A DNA stretch of 64,000 nt, taken from NCBI GenBank assembly GCA_019634735.1, contig JAHCAT010000012.1, forward strand, positions 81,813 to 145,812, given 5' to 3'. The position numbers and the translations under genes were made by a program. The notes under the pieces were generated by a model. The model did no database searches, was not told the DNA's origin, and worked only from the letters and a program-made list of their open reading frames with translations. The first letter of the stretch is position 1. Each line of letters starts with the position of its first letter. Shown here piece after piece: positions 49,144 through 57,778 of the stretch. The stretch is from Lysobacterales bacterium. Its GTDB lineage: Bacteria; Pseudomonadota; Gammaproteobacteria; Xanthomonadales; UBA2363.

Positions 49144-51872
49144 CAATCGTCCTCCTTTTCAAGATTCAGCTCGAAGGTCATCCCTTCGGGGAGCTTCTTG
49201 AGCAGTTCCTTGAGCTGCGCCCCGGTGGCCGCGGATACCTTGATGGACACCTCCGCGACCTTGGTGGCCGGGCCAATTCCCCAGCCTTCGATCTTGCCGA
49301 TCAGGTTGAGCGGCGACGTGGCGGGGTTCGACAGAGGCGTGCGCGGCTTGGTGGTGCCGCCGTCGCCGCTGAAGATCGCGTCCGGGGCGGTGGCGGGAAT
49401 CGGCGTTGCCACATCCGCAGGACTGGAAACACCCGTTGGGGGTGCGCCACCACCGTTCCAGAGCCCCCCGCCCGGGGCCGCTGGGAGTATCGACGGAGCG
49501 GTCCCGGCCGTGGCAGGGACCGCCGACGGCAGCAGCACGAATACGTCATCAAGATGACGGCCCGTGAGCGAGAGTTTGGGGCGCAGACGCCGCCACGCGC
49601 TGTCCTCGTCCTCGCCCGGGTTCGTTTGCAGAAACTCCATGCCGCGCACGTTGATGGCCACCTTGCCCTTGGCGCACAGGCGCAGGAGGCGTTCCTTCAT
49701 CGCCGTTTCGCCCAGCCAAGGGATGCAGTCCTGCCCGGCCGGACGCGGCTCCTGCAGCTCGCGCAGCAGCTTGCCGACCGATTCGTTGTTGCTGGCGTAT
49801 TCGAGCACCAGATCCTCGAAGTCCTCCGGCACGAACAGGTCGCCGGTCAGCGCCTCCTCGATGGCTTCGGGAATCTGCGAGCCCTGCTTGTCGAGACGCT
49901 CGACACTAAATTTGCACTGCGCGGGGTCGGCGAAATTCCAGTGTTGCATCACGGCGAAGCGGTCGAAGCGCTTCTTAAGGTTGTCGCGCAGGGTGTTCTC
50001 GAATTCCTTGTGCAGCTTCCTGTATTCGGGGTTCTGGCCGCCCCACTCCTGCGCCTTCATTTCGGCGCGGGCAAGGATGAGCAGGTCGCGATCCATGAAG
50101 GCGTTGGTACTGCCCGCGCGCGGTAGCAGGAAGCGCACGGTGTTGCGGCGCTTCTGCAACTGGTCTTTGAGCCAGCGGCCCAGCGTGGCGTCGAGCTTGT
50201 CGGCTTCCTCTGGCAGTACGAGGATGGGCAGACGGTCATCCCATTTGTCGGGCTGCTCGGCTTCATCAAGCGCCGTCCACGGATCGTTGACCCACGACTT
50301 GGGCAGGGCGATCACGCGGAAGGTCTTGGCGACCTCGTCGCTGCCGCCGATGACGTAGCGCACCTGCTTGGCGAGCTGCGCCTGATCCGCGCCGTCGGCG
50401 AACAGCTTGTCGTTGCGCGCGTAGGCCATGAGCTTGGCGCGCGGGTTCTCTTCCTCGCGGAACAGCAGCTTGGTGCCGTCCTGATGGATGTTGAAGCTGT
50501 TCTCGACGATGGTTGCCAGCTCGACCTGGAAGGCGTTGTCGTCCACCGGCTTGCCACGGGTGATGTCCAGTTGCAGCGTGGCGGGATCGGCTCCGGCGAG
50601 GTTGCCTACGGCAATCGAGCGCAGCCACAGTGCGCCGATGATTTCCTGCAGGTGTGGCGCAACACTGGCGTGGTCGTGTCGCGCCTCCTGCACCGAGATG
50701 ATGTTCTGCTGCGCCTTCTCGCGCAGCGTGCGGTGGTGCTGGTTGGCGACGGCTTCGAGCAACGCGCCGATGCCCGAGGTGTCGTCGTCCAGCCGGAAGT
50801 CGGCGGCGGTGAGCACGGGCACAGCCTCGCCACGGCTCTTGTAGAGGTTGGCGAGGATGCGGATCAGGTCGCGCGTTTCCTGCGCGTCGGTGGCGATGAG
50901 CACCTGTTCTTCGAGCAGGCGCAGCAGGTGCGGCGCGTAGGGCCACGATTCAGTGAACTCCCGGCGCTTGCGTTCCTGCTCGGCGGACGGCACGTCGAGC
51001 AAGCGGAAGGATTCGGCGACGTGCTGCGCGACCAGCGATTCGATGGTGCCGCTGGCGATCTGCAGGCGGTTGTCGAACAGGCGGTGCAACAGCATCCGGC
51101 GGCGATCCAGCTGGATGCGCTCGGCGCTGCCCCCCGCCTTGAAGTCGATGGCGACCGGGTTGACGCGATGCACCTGCTGGTAGGCGTCGCTGCCGCCGTT
51201 GCGCACCGAGATCACCAGCACCAGCAGGTCGGGGCGCTCCTTGGCGATCTCCGAAAGAATCTGGATAAAGTTGAACGCCCAGTTCTTCCAAGGGTACTGC
51301 TTGGTGTTGGTCAGGCCGTCGTACCACGTCTGGAACTCGTCCAGCAGCAGCATCGTCGGCTTGTTCTCCAGCAACTCGATGATGAGCTTGTCAGACGGGA
51401 TTTCGGTCTTGGACGCGCCTTGGCCGTCCCACTTGCCCTTGATGAAGGTGCCGTGCGGATGGTTCTCGAACAGGACATCCCACAGGAATTTGTAGCGGTG
51501 GCGATGCAGGCTTTCGCCGATGACGTGCATCCCGTCGCGCAGCGCGATCTTGCCGATGCTGGGATCAGCGAGCGTGATGGCCCATGCATTGAGCCAGGAG
51601 CGGGTTGAGAATGGGTCGGTTACCGCGTGGTAGAGCGCGGCCATCAAGTGCGATTTACCGAGGCCGCGTTCGCCGATCACGACCACGGGGCGACCCTGGC
51701 TGGGGCCGACGGCCTCGATGCCTTTCAGCAGGTCGTGCGTGGGATAGGTGATCTCCAGAAACTGCTTGGCTGCGATCTGGGTCGCGCCCGTGTGCTGATC
51801 GTTGGACAGCTCGATGGCCGTGCCCTTGAGGCGCTTGCCCCGGAATTCTTCTCGTAGCGTTAGCCCAAGCAT
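49143..51872 (-). CDS. DUF499-type AAA ATPase (BrxC/PglY-like)
   Basis: This is a 909-residue ATPase, first gene of the operon. Walker A GERGLGKSH is at about 67-75 and Walker B TMLLLDEFQTWYDG near 172. SVRNGGSDAYQQVHRVNPVA follows at the sensor position. The long C-terminal half ends in a Gly/Pro/Ala linker (near 800-850) and a small domain, KIEGWGIGPATKVAEVSIKV. DUF499 proteins are the BrxC/PglY component of BREX/Pgl systems. The start ATG gives MLGLTLREEFRGKRLKG. The putative promoter is at 51961-51989. Confidence 0.88.
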   Translation of the reverse strand: MLGLTLREEFRGKRLKGTAIELSNDQHTGATQIAAKQFLEITYPTHDLLKGIEAVGPSQGRPVVVIGERGLGKSHLMAALYHAVTDPFSTRSWLNAWAITLADPSIGKIALRDGMHVIGESLHRHRYKFLWDVLFENHPHGTFIKGKWDGQGASKTEIPSDKLIIELLENKPTMLLLDEFQTWYDGLTNTKQYPWKNWAFNFIQILSEIAKERPDLLVLVISVRNGGSDAYQQVHRVNPVAIDFKAGGSAERIQLDRRRMLLHRLFDNRLQIASGTIESLVAQHVAESFRLLDVPSAEQERKRREFTESWPYAPHLLRLLEEQVLIATDAQETRDLIRILANLYKSRGEAVPVLTAADFRLDDDTSGIGALLEAVANQHHRTLREKAQQNIISVQEARHDHASVAPHLQEIIGALWLRSIAVGNLAGADPATLQLDITRGKPVDDNAFQVELATIVENSFNIHQDGTKLLFREEENPRAKLMAYARNDKLFADGADQAQLAKQVRYVIGGSDEVAKTFRVIALPKSWVNDPWTALDEAEQPDKWDDRLPILVLPEEADKLDATLGRWLKDQLQKRRNTVRFLLPRAGSTNAFMDRDLLILARAEMKAQEWGGQNPEYRKLHKEFENTLRDNLKKRFDRFAVMQHWNFADPAQCKFSVERLDKQGSQIPEAIEEALTGDLFVPEDFEDLVLEYASNNESVGKLLRELQEPRPAGQDCIPWLGETAMKERLLRLCAKGKVAINVRGMEFLQTNPGEDEDSAWRRLRPKLSLTGRHLDDVFVLLPSAVPATAGTAPSILPAAPGGGLWNGGGAPPTGVSSPADVATPIPATAPDAIFSGDGGTTKPRTPLSNPATSPLNLIGKIEGWGIGPATKVAEVSIKVSAATGAQLKELLKKLPEGMTFELNLEKEDD

Positions 51873-51960
51873 TCTGGGTGTTCCATGTTGGATGTAAAGG
51901 TAGTCACGGGATCAAGTTGTCGAATCGCTGCGCCAATTCATCAGCGATGTGGACTTAATG

Positions 51961-51989
51961 ATCTAATTTTTCCCAGCGGGTGCTGTCAA
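51961..51989 (-). promoter_or_regulatory. Putative sigma-70 promoter of the BREX-like operon
   Basis: On the minus strand a perfect TTGACA (51984-51989) is followed after 17 bases by TTAGAT (51961-51966). It lies in an AT-rich patch about 90 bases upstream of the DUF499 start. The -10 is weak (3 of 6), so the call is tentative. Confidence 0.5.
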
Positions 51990-52135
51990 ACGCATTATGA
52001 GCGACACCAATAGACCAGACAATGAGCTTACAAATGTTTGCGATTTCCGTTGACTAGGGTACGGCTTCATTGCGCAAAGTGCCGCGACACGTACAGCAGG
52101 GAAGTAACAGAGCACGAGGCAATTCAGGAAGACGG

Positions 52136-53131
52136 TCAATACAAGCTCGCTGTCAGATCGTTCTCGGCTTCCAACCTCCGCCTCAACCCCACCGGCCTCA
52201 CCACCTCCACCTTCCCCCCCTGACTGCACAGCCACCAGAACAGCCGCTCGCTGTCCTGGACGGTGGCGCGCACGGTCCAGCGGCCGTCGCCGGGGCCGGG
52301 GGTGATGCGCTGGTCGTCAGCCAGGCGGCGTTCGTCCAGGTGGCGGCGCAGCCAGTCGTCGACGCGCAGTTCCAGGCGGATGCGGCGTTCGGCGGGCAGG
52401 TCGAAGGCGGCTTCCTCGCGCAGGTAGCGCTGCAGATCGAAGTCCTTCGGCTGCCGGGCCTCTTCGTCCAGCGCGGTGGCGGCGCGCATGCGGTGCAGGG
52501 CCAGGTGGACCAGGGTGTCGTAGTTCCACAGCATGGCCACCAGGTAACCGACCGGGCCCTGGTGGACCAGGGCGACGGGATGGGCGAGGTAGCGCTGGGG
52601 CTGGGCGGCGTCGACCTTGTGGTAGTCCAGTTCGAGCTGGCGGCCATGCAGCAGGGCGTCGTGGACGGTGGCGACCACGCCGGCGTCCACCACCGGCGGC
52701 TGCAGGGGCGGGCCGGCGTCGATGACGGCGATGCGTTCGCGCCAGCGGCTGCCCGGGGTGGCGCGGTGCAGATCGAGCAGGGCGCGGGCCTCGGCCAGGC
52801 GCGGCTGCAGGCTGGCCAGCAGGGGCGCGGGCACCAGGGCCTGCAGATGGCGGCCCAGCAGGTCCAGGGCCAGGGCCTCGGCCAGGTCCATGCCGGGCGC
52901 GTTGATGCCGGGTGCGTCGACGGGCCACCGCCAGCCGATGGGTCGGCTGCGTTCGTCGCGCTCCAGCTTGAATGCCTCTTCCAGTGTGTGCAGGTCGCGT
53001 TCGACGCTGCGCCGGGTGACCTTGTATCCAAAGCCCTCCAGCGCCTGGTGCACCTCGGCGGCGGTCACCTTGCGGGGGGCACGCGGAATCGCGCGCAGCA
53101 TGGCCAGGTGACGCTTGACGAGCTGGGTCAT
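52136..53131 (-). CDS. WYL-domain transcriptional regulator
   Basis: This is a 331-residue regulator. The N-terminal winged helix-turn-helix is around 5-60 (MLRAIPRAPRKVTAAEVHQA, VTRRSVERDLHTLEEAF). The WYL domain is in the middle (LELDYHKVDAAQPQRYLAHP, GYLVAMLWNYDTLVHLALHR), with a C-terminal extension. It is divergent from the AAA ATPase gene across a 123-base gap with a perfect palindrome (53198-53222), and it lies 263 bases upstream of the BREX-like operon on the same strand. WYL regulators (BrxR, CapW) often repress defence operons. GC is host-like, so its native partner may be the AAA operon. Confidence 0.9.
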   Translation of the reverse strand: MTQLVKRHLAMLRAIPRAPRKVTAAEVHQALEGFGYKVTRRSVERDLHTLEEAFKLERDERSRPIGWRWPVDAPGINAPGMDLAEALALDLLGRHLQALVPAPLLASLQPRLAEARALLDLHRATPGSRWRERIAVIDAGPPLQPPVVDAGVVATVHDALLHGRQLELDYHKVDAAQPQRYLAHPVALVHQGPVGYLVAMLWNYDTLVHLALHRMRAATALDEEARQPKDFDLQRYLREEAAFDLPAERRIRLELRVDDWLRRHLDERRLADDQRITPGPGDGRWTVRATVQDSERLFWWLCSQGGKVEVVRPVGLRRRLEAENDLTASLY

Positions 53132-53197
53132 GCCGGCTCCGGTGCGGGGTGCGAGGGTGAGGCCACTGTAGCCGGCGGCACAGGGCGGGCGCCAGCG

Positions 53198-53222
53198 CCA
53201 TGCGACACGGGGTGTCGCATGG
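53198..53222. promoter_or_regulatory. Perfect palindrome, candidate WYL operator
   Basis: CCATGCGACAC (53198-53208) and GTGTCGCATGG (53212-53222) are perfect 11-base inverted arms with a 3-base spacer. It sits between the divergent WYL regulator and AAA ATPase genes, 32 bases before the ATPase start, where a repressor would block transcription. Confidence 0.75.
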
Positions 53223-53254
53223 GGGGCGCCTAATGGCGGACCAGGAGGAACGCC

Positions 53255-55417
53255 ATGGCCCGCACTCACCGAACCCGATCCCGCTCCCGCCTGCCGCACT
53301 GGCACAGGGAATCGCCGCCCAGGCCGGCGCGCCTGTTCGCCGCGGCCTTCGATTCGCCGATGGACCGGGCCGCGGGGCTGCTCGCCCTGCGCATCGTCGA
53401 GGGCGAACGCCTGCACGCCCGGCTGGTGCACAGCGGCTGCCTGGCCGATTCCGACCTGCTGCCCCTGTTCGGCCTGGGCCTGAACGACCCGGACGAGGCG
53501 CTCACCCCTGCCCTGCTGGCGCAGTGGACGCGAACCCGCCTGGACACGCTGACCGCGGCGCCGGTGCCGCCGCTGCGGCCACTGGACGGCAATGTCGCGC
53601 GGATCGGCGAGCTGCTGGGTCTTTCGCCCTGCGAACGCGCGCTGTTGCACATGGCCGTGCTGGTCAACCACAGCCGCTGGTTCACCGCGCTGTTCGACTG
53701 CGGCCGGCCCGGGCCCGGCCAGGCCAACCGCTGGCTGGCGACGGCACTGGGCCATTCCAGCGCGGCCATTGCCCGGGCGCTGGCACCGGGCTCGACCCTG
53801 GTGCGCAGCGGGCTGGTCAATCGCGGCGGCTACGACCACCACAGCCAGCCGCTGGAGATGGACACGCTGCAGGTGCAGTGGCTGATGACGCCACGGCTGG
53901 ACACGCGGCGGATGCTGGCCCGCCTGGTGAAGCCGGCGCCGCCCGCCAGCCTGGACCTGGCCGATTTCGCCCACGTGCCCGAGGCCGGCCTGATCCAGCG
54001 CTACCTGCAGCGCGCCTTCCGGCCGCGCCGGCGCGGCACCAACCTGCTGCTGCACGGGGACCCCGGCACCGGCAAGACCGAGTTCGTGCGCGCGCTGGCC
54101 GCCGGCCTGGCGCTGACCCTGCACGAGGTGCCGACCGAGCACGAGGACGGATCGGCGGTCAGTGGCGACCGGCGCTTCCGCAGCTATGCGCTGTCCCAGG
54201 ATCTGCTGGCGCCGCGGCCGCGCCACCTGCTGCTGTTCGACGAGGTCGAAGACGTGTTCGGCTGCATCGACGGGGGCGGCACGGGTCGTTTCTTCGGCAC
54301 CCGCCGCGATCCGGACAGCATCGCCAAGGGCTGGGTGAACCACACCCTGGAGAGCAACCCGGTGCCGACCGTATGGGTGTGCAACAGCATCCATGCGATC
54401 GACCCGGCCTTCCTGCGCCGCTTCGACCTGGTGGTGGAATTCAGGCAGCCGGTGCGCAGCGTGCGCCGCCGGGTGCTGGGCCGGCACTTCGGCCACGACC
54501 TGCTGCCACCGCCGGCGCTGGACCGACTGGCCCAGCTCGATCCGCTGCCGCCGGGTCTGGTCGGTCGCGCCGCCAAGGTGGTTCGTGTGCTCGGCAGCCG
54601 ACAGCCCGGGCAGCGCGAGGCCGAGGCCCGCTGTGTGCTGGAGGGCAGCCTGAAGGCGCTGGGCCATCGGCCGAAGACCGCCTCGCCCACCCTGCCCGGC
54701 CACTACGACCCCGGCGTGCTCAACACCGACCGCGACCTGGGCGCCCTGGTCGAGGGCCTGCGCGCCGGCCGCGCGGCCCGGCTGTGCCTGTACGGGCCGC
54801 CAGGCACCGGCAAGAGCGCACTGGGCCACCACCTGGCGCAGGTGCTGGATCGTCCCCTGCTGGTGCGGCGCGGTTCCGACCTGCTCAGCCTGTGGGTGGG
54901 CGGCACCGAGGCCAACCTGGCCCGGGCCTTCGAGCAGGCGCGCGACGAGGGCGCGCTGCTGCTGATCGACGAGGCCGACGGCTTCCTGCAGGACCGCAGC
55001 CAGGCGCGGACGAGCTGGGAGGTGACCGGCGTCAACGAACTGCTGACCCAGATGGAAGCCTTCGAAGGCGTGTTCGTGGCCAGCACCAACCTGGTCGAAC
55101 GGCTGGACCCGGCGTCGCTGCGGCGTTTCGATTTCAAGGTCCGCTTCGGCTTCCTGGACCGGGGCCAGCGGCGGCGGCTGCTAACCAACGTATTGGCGGA
55201 CGCCGGCGGTGCTGCGGAAGACCTCGATGCGGCAGCGCTGCGGCGGCTCGACGCCCTGGACCGGCTGACGCCCGGCGATGTCGCCAACGTGCTGCGCCAA
55301 CTCGCAGTGACCGGCGAACCGGCCACCGCCACGCGCCTGCTCGACCTGCTCGAGGCCGAGCTGCGCCTGAAGCCGGGCGCGGCGGCGCCGGGCATCGGCT
55401 TCCTGGCGCAGGGCTGA
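53255..55417 (+). CDS. Protein with two AAA ATPase domains
   Basis: This is a 720-residue cytoplasmic ATPase. The N-terminal 240 residues are helical, with no known domain. The first AAA module has Walker A GDPGTGKTEF near 270 and LLLFDEVEDVFGC as Walker B. The second has GPPGTGKSAL near 515, LLLIDEADGFLQD and VASTNLVERLDPASLRRFDF with the arginine finger. Both modules look active. A strong AGGAGG (53243-53248) precedes the ATG at 53255. It heads an operon with two further genes and is controlled from the palindrome region. A role as a remodelling ATPase in a stress or defence module is inferred. Confidence 0.88.
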   Translation: MARTHRTRSRSRLPHWHRESPPRPARLFAAAFDSPMDRAAGLLALRIVEGERLHARLVHSGCLADSDLLPLFGLGLNDPDEALTPALLAQWTRTRLDTLTAAPVPPLRPLDGNVARIGELLGLSPCERALLHMAVLVNHSRWFTALFDCGRPGPGQANRWLATALGHSSAAIARALAPGSTLVRSGLVNRGGYDHHSQPLEMDTLQVQWLMTPRLDTRRMLARLVKPAPPASLDLADFAHVPEAGLIQRYLQRAFRPRRRGTNLLLHGDPGTGKTEFVRALAAGLALTLHEVPTEHEDGSAVSGDRRFRSYALSQDLLAPRPRHLLLFDEVEDVFGCIDGGGTGRFFGTRRDPDSIAKGWVNHTLESNPVPTVWVCNSIHAIDPAFLRRFDLVVEFRQPVRSVRRRVLGRHFGHDLLPPPALDRLAQLDPLPPGLVGRAAKVVRVLGSRQPGQREAEARCVLEGSLKALGHRPKTASPTLPGHYDPGVLNTDRDLGALVEGLRAGRAARLCLYGPPGTGKSALGHHLAQVLDRPLLVRRGSDLLSLWVGGTEANLARAFEQARDEGALLLIDEADGFLQDRSQARTSWEVTGVNELLTQMEAFEGVFVASTNLVERLDPASLRRFDFKVRFGFLDRGQRRRLLTNVLADAGGAAEDLDAAALRRLDALDRLTPGDVANVLRQLAVTGEPATATRLLDLLEAELRLKPGAAAPGIGFLAQG

Positions 55418-55421
55418 TGCC

Positions 55422-55730
55422 ATGCGCTGGACGCGCGGCTGGCTGGAGGTGGGCAGCGCCGGGCAACTGGAGCATCGTTTGCGCCGCCCGGTCGACGTGG
55501 CGGTGCACGGCCGCCGCTGCGTGGTGGCCTACCTGCGCTGGGATCGTGCGGCCGCCGGCGGAGGACGCTGGCGCCTGGTGCGCATGACCGGCCTGCGGCA
55601 TCCCGACGGCCGCTGGTTGCTGCGCCGGCGCGCCGACCACAGCGAACTGGTGCTGCGTCTGTCGCGGGACCGGCGGGTGCTGACCGGCGCCCTGGCAGGG
55701 CCGGGTGGCCGGGAGAGCTGGCGGATCTAG
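55422..55730 (+). CDS. Small basic protein of the AAA operon
   Basis: This 102-residue Arg/Gly/Trp-rich protein starts 4 bases after the AAA stop. It begins MRWTRGWLEVGSAGQLEHRL and has alternating beta-like segments (VDVAVHGRRCVVAYLRWDRA, GRWRLVRMTGLRHPDGRWLL). No family was recognised. The tight spacing makes a functional link with the ATPase and the PP2C-like protein likely. Confidence 0.7.
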   Translation: MRWTRGWLEVGSAGQLEHRLRRPVDVAVHGRRCVVAYLRWDRAAAGGGRWRLVRMTGLRHPDGRWLLRRRADHSELVLRLSRDRRVLTGALAGPGGRESWRI

Positions 55731-55733
55731 CTG

Positions 55734-56657
55734 GTGCAGCCTCTTCCGGAGGACGCGCCGGCGCCGGCGCGCGCACGGGGGGTGTCGGACCGGCGCTTGC
55801 GTCCCGCGCTGGCCGCCTGCCGCTACACCCTGCACGCCGGCCAGTGGCGCAACGGCGAGGCCCGGCAGCGCGATGCCCTGCTGCTTGCCGGCCGGGTCTG
55901 GCAGCACGCGCGCCTGGGCCTGCGCGAGGTGGAGCTGGTCGCGGCCGATACCGTGCTCGCCCTGGCCACCGGCCTGCCCGGCCACGCCGCCGCGCCGGCG
56001 GCCAGCCGCATCGTGCTCGATGCCCTGCGCCGCCTGCTGGTCGAACGCCCCGAACTGCGCAGCGATGGCCGGCCCGGCCATCGCCTGATCGCCGAGGTGC
56101 AGCGCGAACTGCAGCGCCGCCTGGGCCGCCGTCCGCACGGCCGCGGCGCCGGTGCCAGCCTGGTGCTGGCGCATCTGCGCGGGGCGTCGTTGCAGGTGCT
56201 GGCGATCGGGACCGGGCGCGCGGTGCTGTGGCCGGCGGGCGGCGAGCCTGCCCTGCTCGGCAGCGCGCAGGACCTGCGAGCACTGCATGGCGCCTCTGGC
56301 GATGGCGCCGCCGGCGGTGGCCTTTCGCCAGACGTCCTGCCCGCTGCCCTGCGCCACCCCGCGGTGGCGCTCAGCGCCGATGGCGATGCCGACCTGCTGG
56401 CCGTGCAGCGTCTGCGTCGCACTCTGGCACCCGGCGACAGCGTGCTGCTGCTCAGTCCAGGCGCGGTCGAGGCAGTGCTGGGCGCGCGTTGCCAGGACGA
56501 TGGGGAACTGTTGTCCGTATTGCGCGAGCGCCTTCGAGGCGTGCGCAGCGCAGCGGGATTCGCCTTACGCCTGAGGCAGCACCTGCGTCTATCGCGCCAT
56601 TCCTCTGCCGCCTGCGCAGGCTTTCTGCTGGTGGTCTTCGGTGAGACTGCAGGGTGA
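55734..56657 (+). CDS. Degenerate PP2C (PPM)-like protein
   Basis: This is a 307-residue protein with a GTG start 3 bases after the previous stop. The pattern recalls PP2C-type phosphatases: GAGASLVLAHLRGASLQVLA and IGTGRAVLW near 140-165, then LAPGDSVLLLSPGAVEAVLG near 240. In active enzymes that last motif reads GDxxLLxSDGL; here the metal-binding Asp is Pro (SPG), so activity may be lost. It could be a regulatory or scaffold protein for the AAA ATPase. Confidence 0.65.
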   Translation: MQPLPEDAPAPARARGVSDRRLRPALAACRYTLHAGQWRNGEARQRDALLLAGRVWQHARLGLREVELVAADTVLALATGLPGHAAAPAASRIVLDALRRLLVERPELRSDGRPGHRLIAEVQRELQRRLGRRPHGRGAGASLVLAHLRGASLQVLAIGTGRAVLWPAGGEPALLGSAQDLRALHGASGDGAAGGGLSPDVLPAALRHPAVALSADGDADLLAVQRLRRTLAPGDSVLLLSPGAVEAVLGARCQDDGELLSVLRERLRGVRSAAGFALRLRQHLRLSRHSSAACAGFLLVVFGETAG

Positions 56658-56755
56658 ATCAGGTGTCCCTATGCGGCGATCCGATATCGAGCCATGCCGC
56701 TGCTGCCGGGGTACAGTGCGGCAGGGATGGAAATCAGTGCAAAGGGAGGAATTTC

Positions 56756-57778
56756 ATGATCGAGGACCTCGGCACACTGTTGCGGGTCGAAGACGACTAC
56801 GTCGACTTCAATCGCGAGGAACGCAACTACGCAGCCGTGCTGTACCACCACCTGATGGCCGAGCCGGCGGCCATGTCGAGGTTTCTGCAACTGGTGGCGC
56901 CAGGCGTCAACTGCGAGGACGGCTATCCGCACATCTATTTCGAGTATGCCCACGTCCGCGACCTGTGGGAGCAGGCGCGCCGGATGCCGCATATGGCCAA
57001 CCTCGTGGACCGCAATACGCGGTACTTCAATGCCATGCTGGCGTTCCTGCGATCGGATTGTGAGGACGGTGTGGTGGCTGGCGTCAACAAGGCGCTGGAC
57101 AAGCTGGAATCCGGGGTGGACCGGCGTTACCGGCGGGCAAGGGCTACGCCAAGTCCAAGTGGTCCGGCTCTGGTAGAGCCAATCGACACTGCCTTTGTCG
57201 AGCGTTTCAACAGGGTCTTCGTAGCCGGCAGACAGTCGGTGGATCAGCTGCAGAGCCCAGCGCGCTGGAGCGCCGTCGCGCTTGGCCAGCTTGCAAGGTC
57301 GGACAAGACCCTGGCTGAAACCGCCTGCCGCCTCAAGTGGGCCTTCAACGCCAAGGCGGATCTGGTCATCCATACCGGCCGGCGCGCCGCGGTGTGCATC
57401 GAGATCAAGCTGGACTCCAAGACCTCGACCTACACCATGCCCCCCCTGGCATCGGGCAAAGACGGCAATGCGGTCGACTCGCCCTTCAAGATGTCGCAAC
57501 TGGGGTTGCAGCAGTACATCCTGGAGTCGCTCCTGGGCTTCGACGCACGCTTTGCGATCCTCGGACGACCCGGGCCCGGAGGGGTCGTGCGCGTTCCGGA
57601 TAGATACACTGATGATCCGAAGCGTCCCAACCAAACGGACGATCCCAGGCATCCCAAGGGAATCTCCTGGCGCCAGGCATTCGAGGCCGTTCTGGGCGCT
57701 GGCTTCTGTGCTGACGGCGCCTCGCGCGGGTTCACCGATCGGATGGTGCGCCTCGTCTGCAAGGAAGGGAAGTCGTGA
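56756..57778 (+). CDS. PD-(D/E)XK nuclease-family protein
   Basis: This is a 340-residue protein with a strong ribosome site (GGGAGGA, 56744-56750) before the ATG at 56756. The nuclease core is visible as Asp202 (KADLVIH) and Glu216-x-Lys218 (CIEIKLDSKT). The helical N-terminal part (YAAVLYHHLMAEPAAMSRFL) resembles that of defence-linked PD-(D/E)XK proteins. It overlaps the next gene by GTGA, so the two are a pair. Substrate unknown. Confidence 0.82.
   Translation: MIEDLGTLLRVEDDYVDFNREERNYAAVLYHHLMAEPAAMSRFLQLVAPGVNCEDGYPHIYFEYAHVRDLWEQARRMPHMANLVDRNTRYFNAMLAFLRSDCEDGVVAGVNKALDKLESGVDRRYRRARATPSPSGPALVEPIDTAFVERFNRVFVAGRQSVDQLQSPARWSAVALGQLARSDKTLAETACRLKWAFNAKADLVIHTGRRAAVCIEIKLDSKTSTYTMPPLASGKDGNAVDSPFKMSQLGLQQYILESLLGFDARFAILGRPGPGGVVRVPDRYTDDPKRPNQTDDPRHPKGISWRQAFEAVLGAGFCADGASRGFTDRMVRLVCKEGKS

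Noticed and set aside
40644..51872. DISARM system
   Set aside because: SNF2 helicase and methyltransferase fit, but no DUF1998 (DrmB) or phospholipase-D (DrmC) gene is present, while PglZ and DUF499 are.
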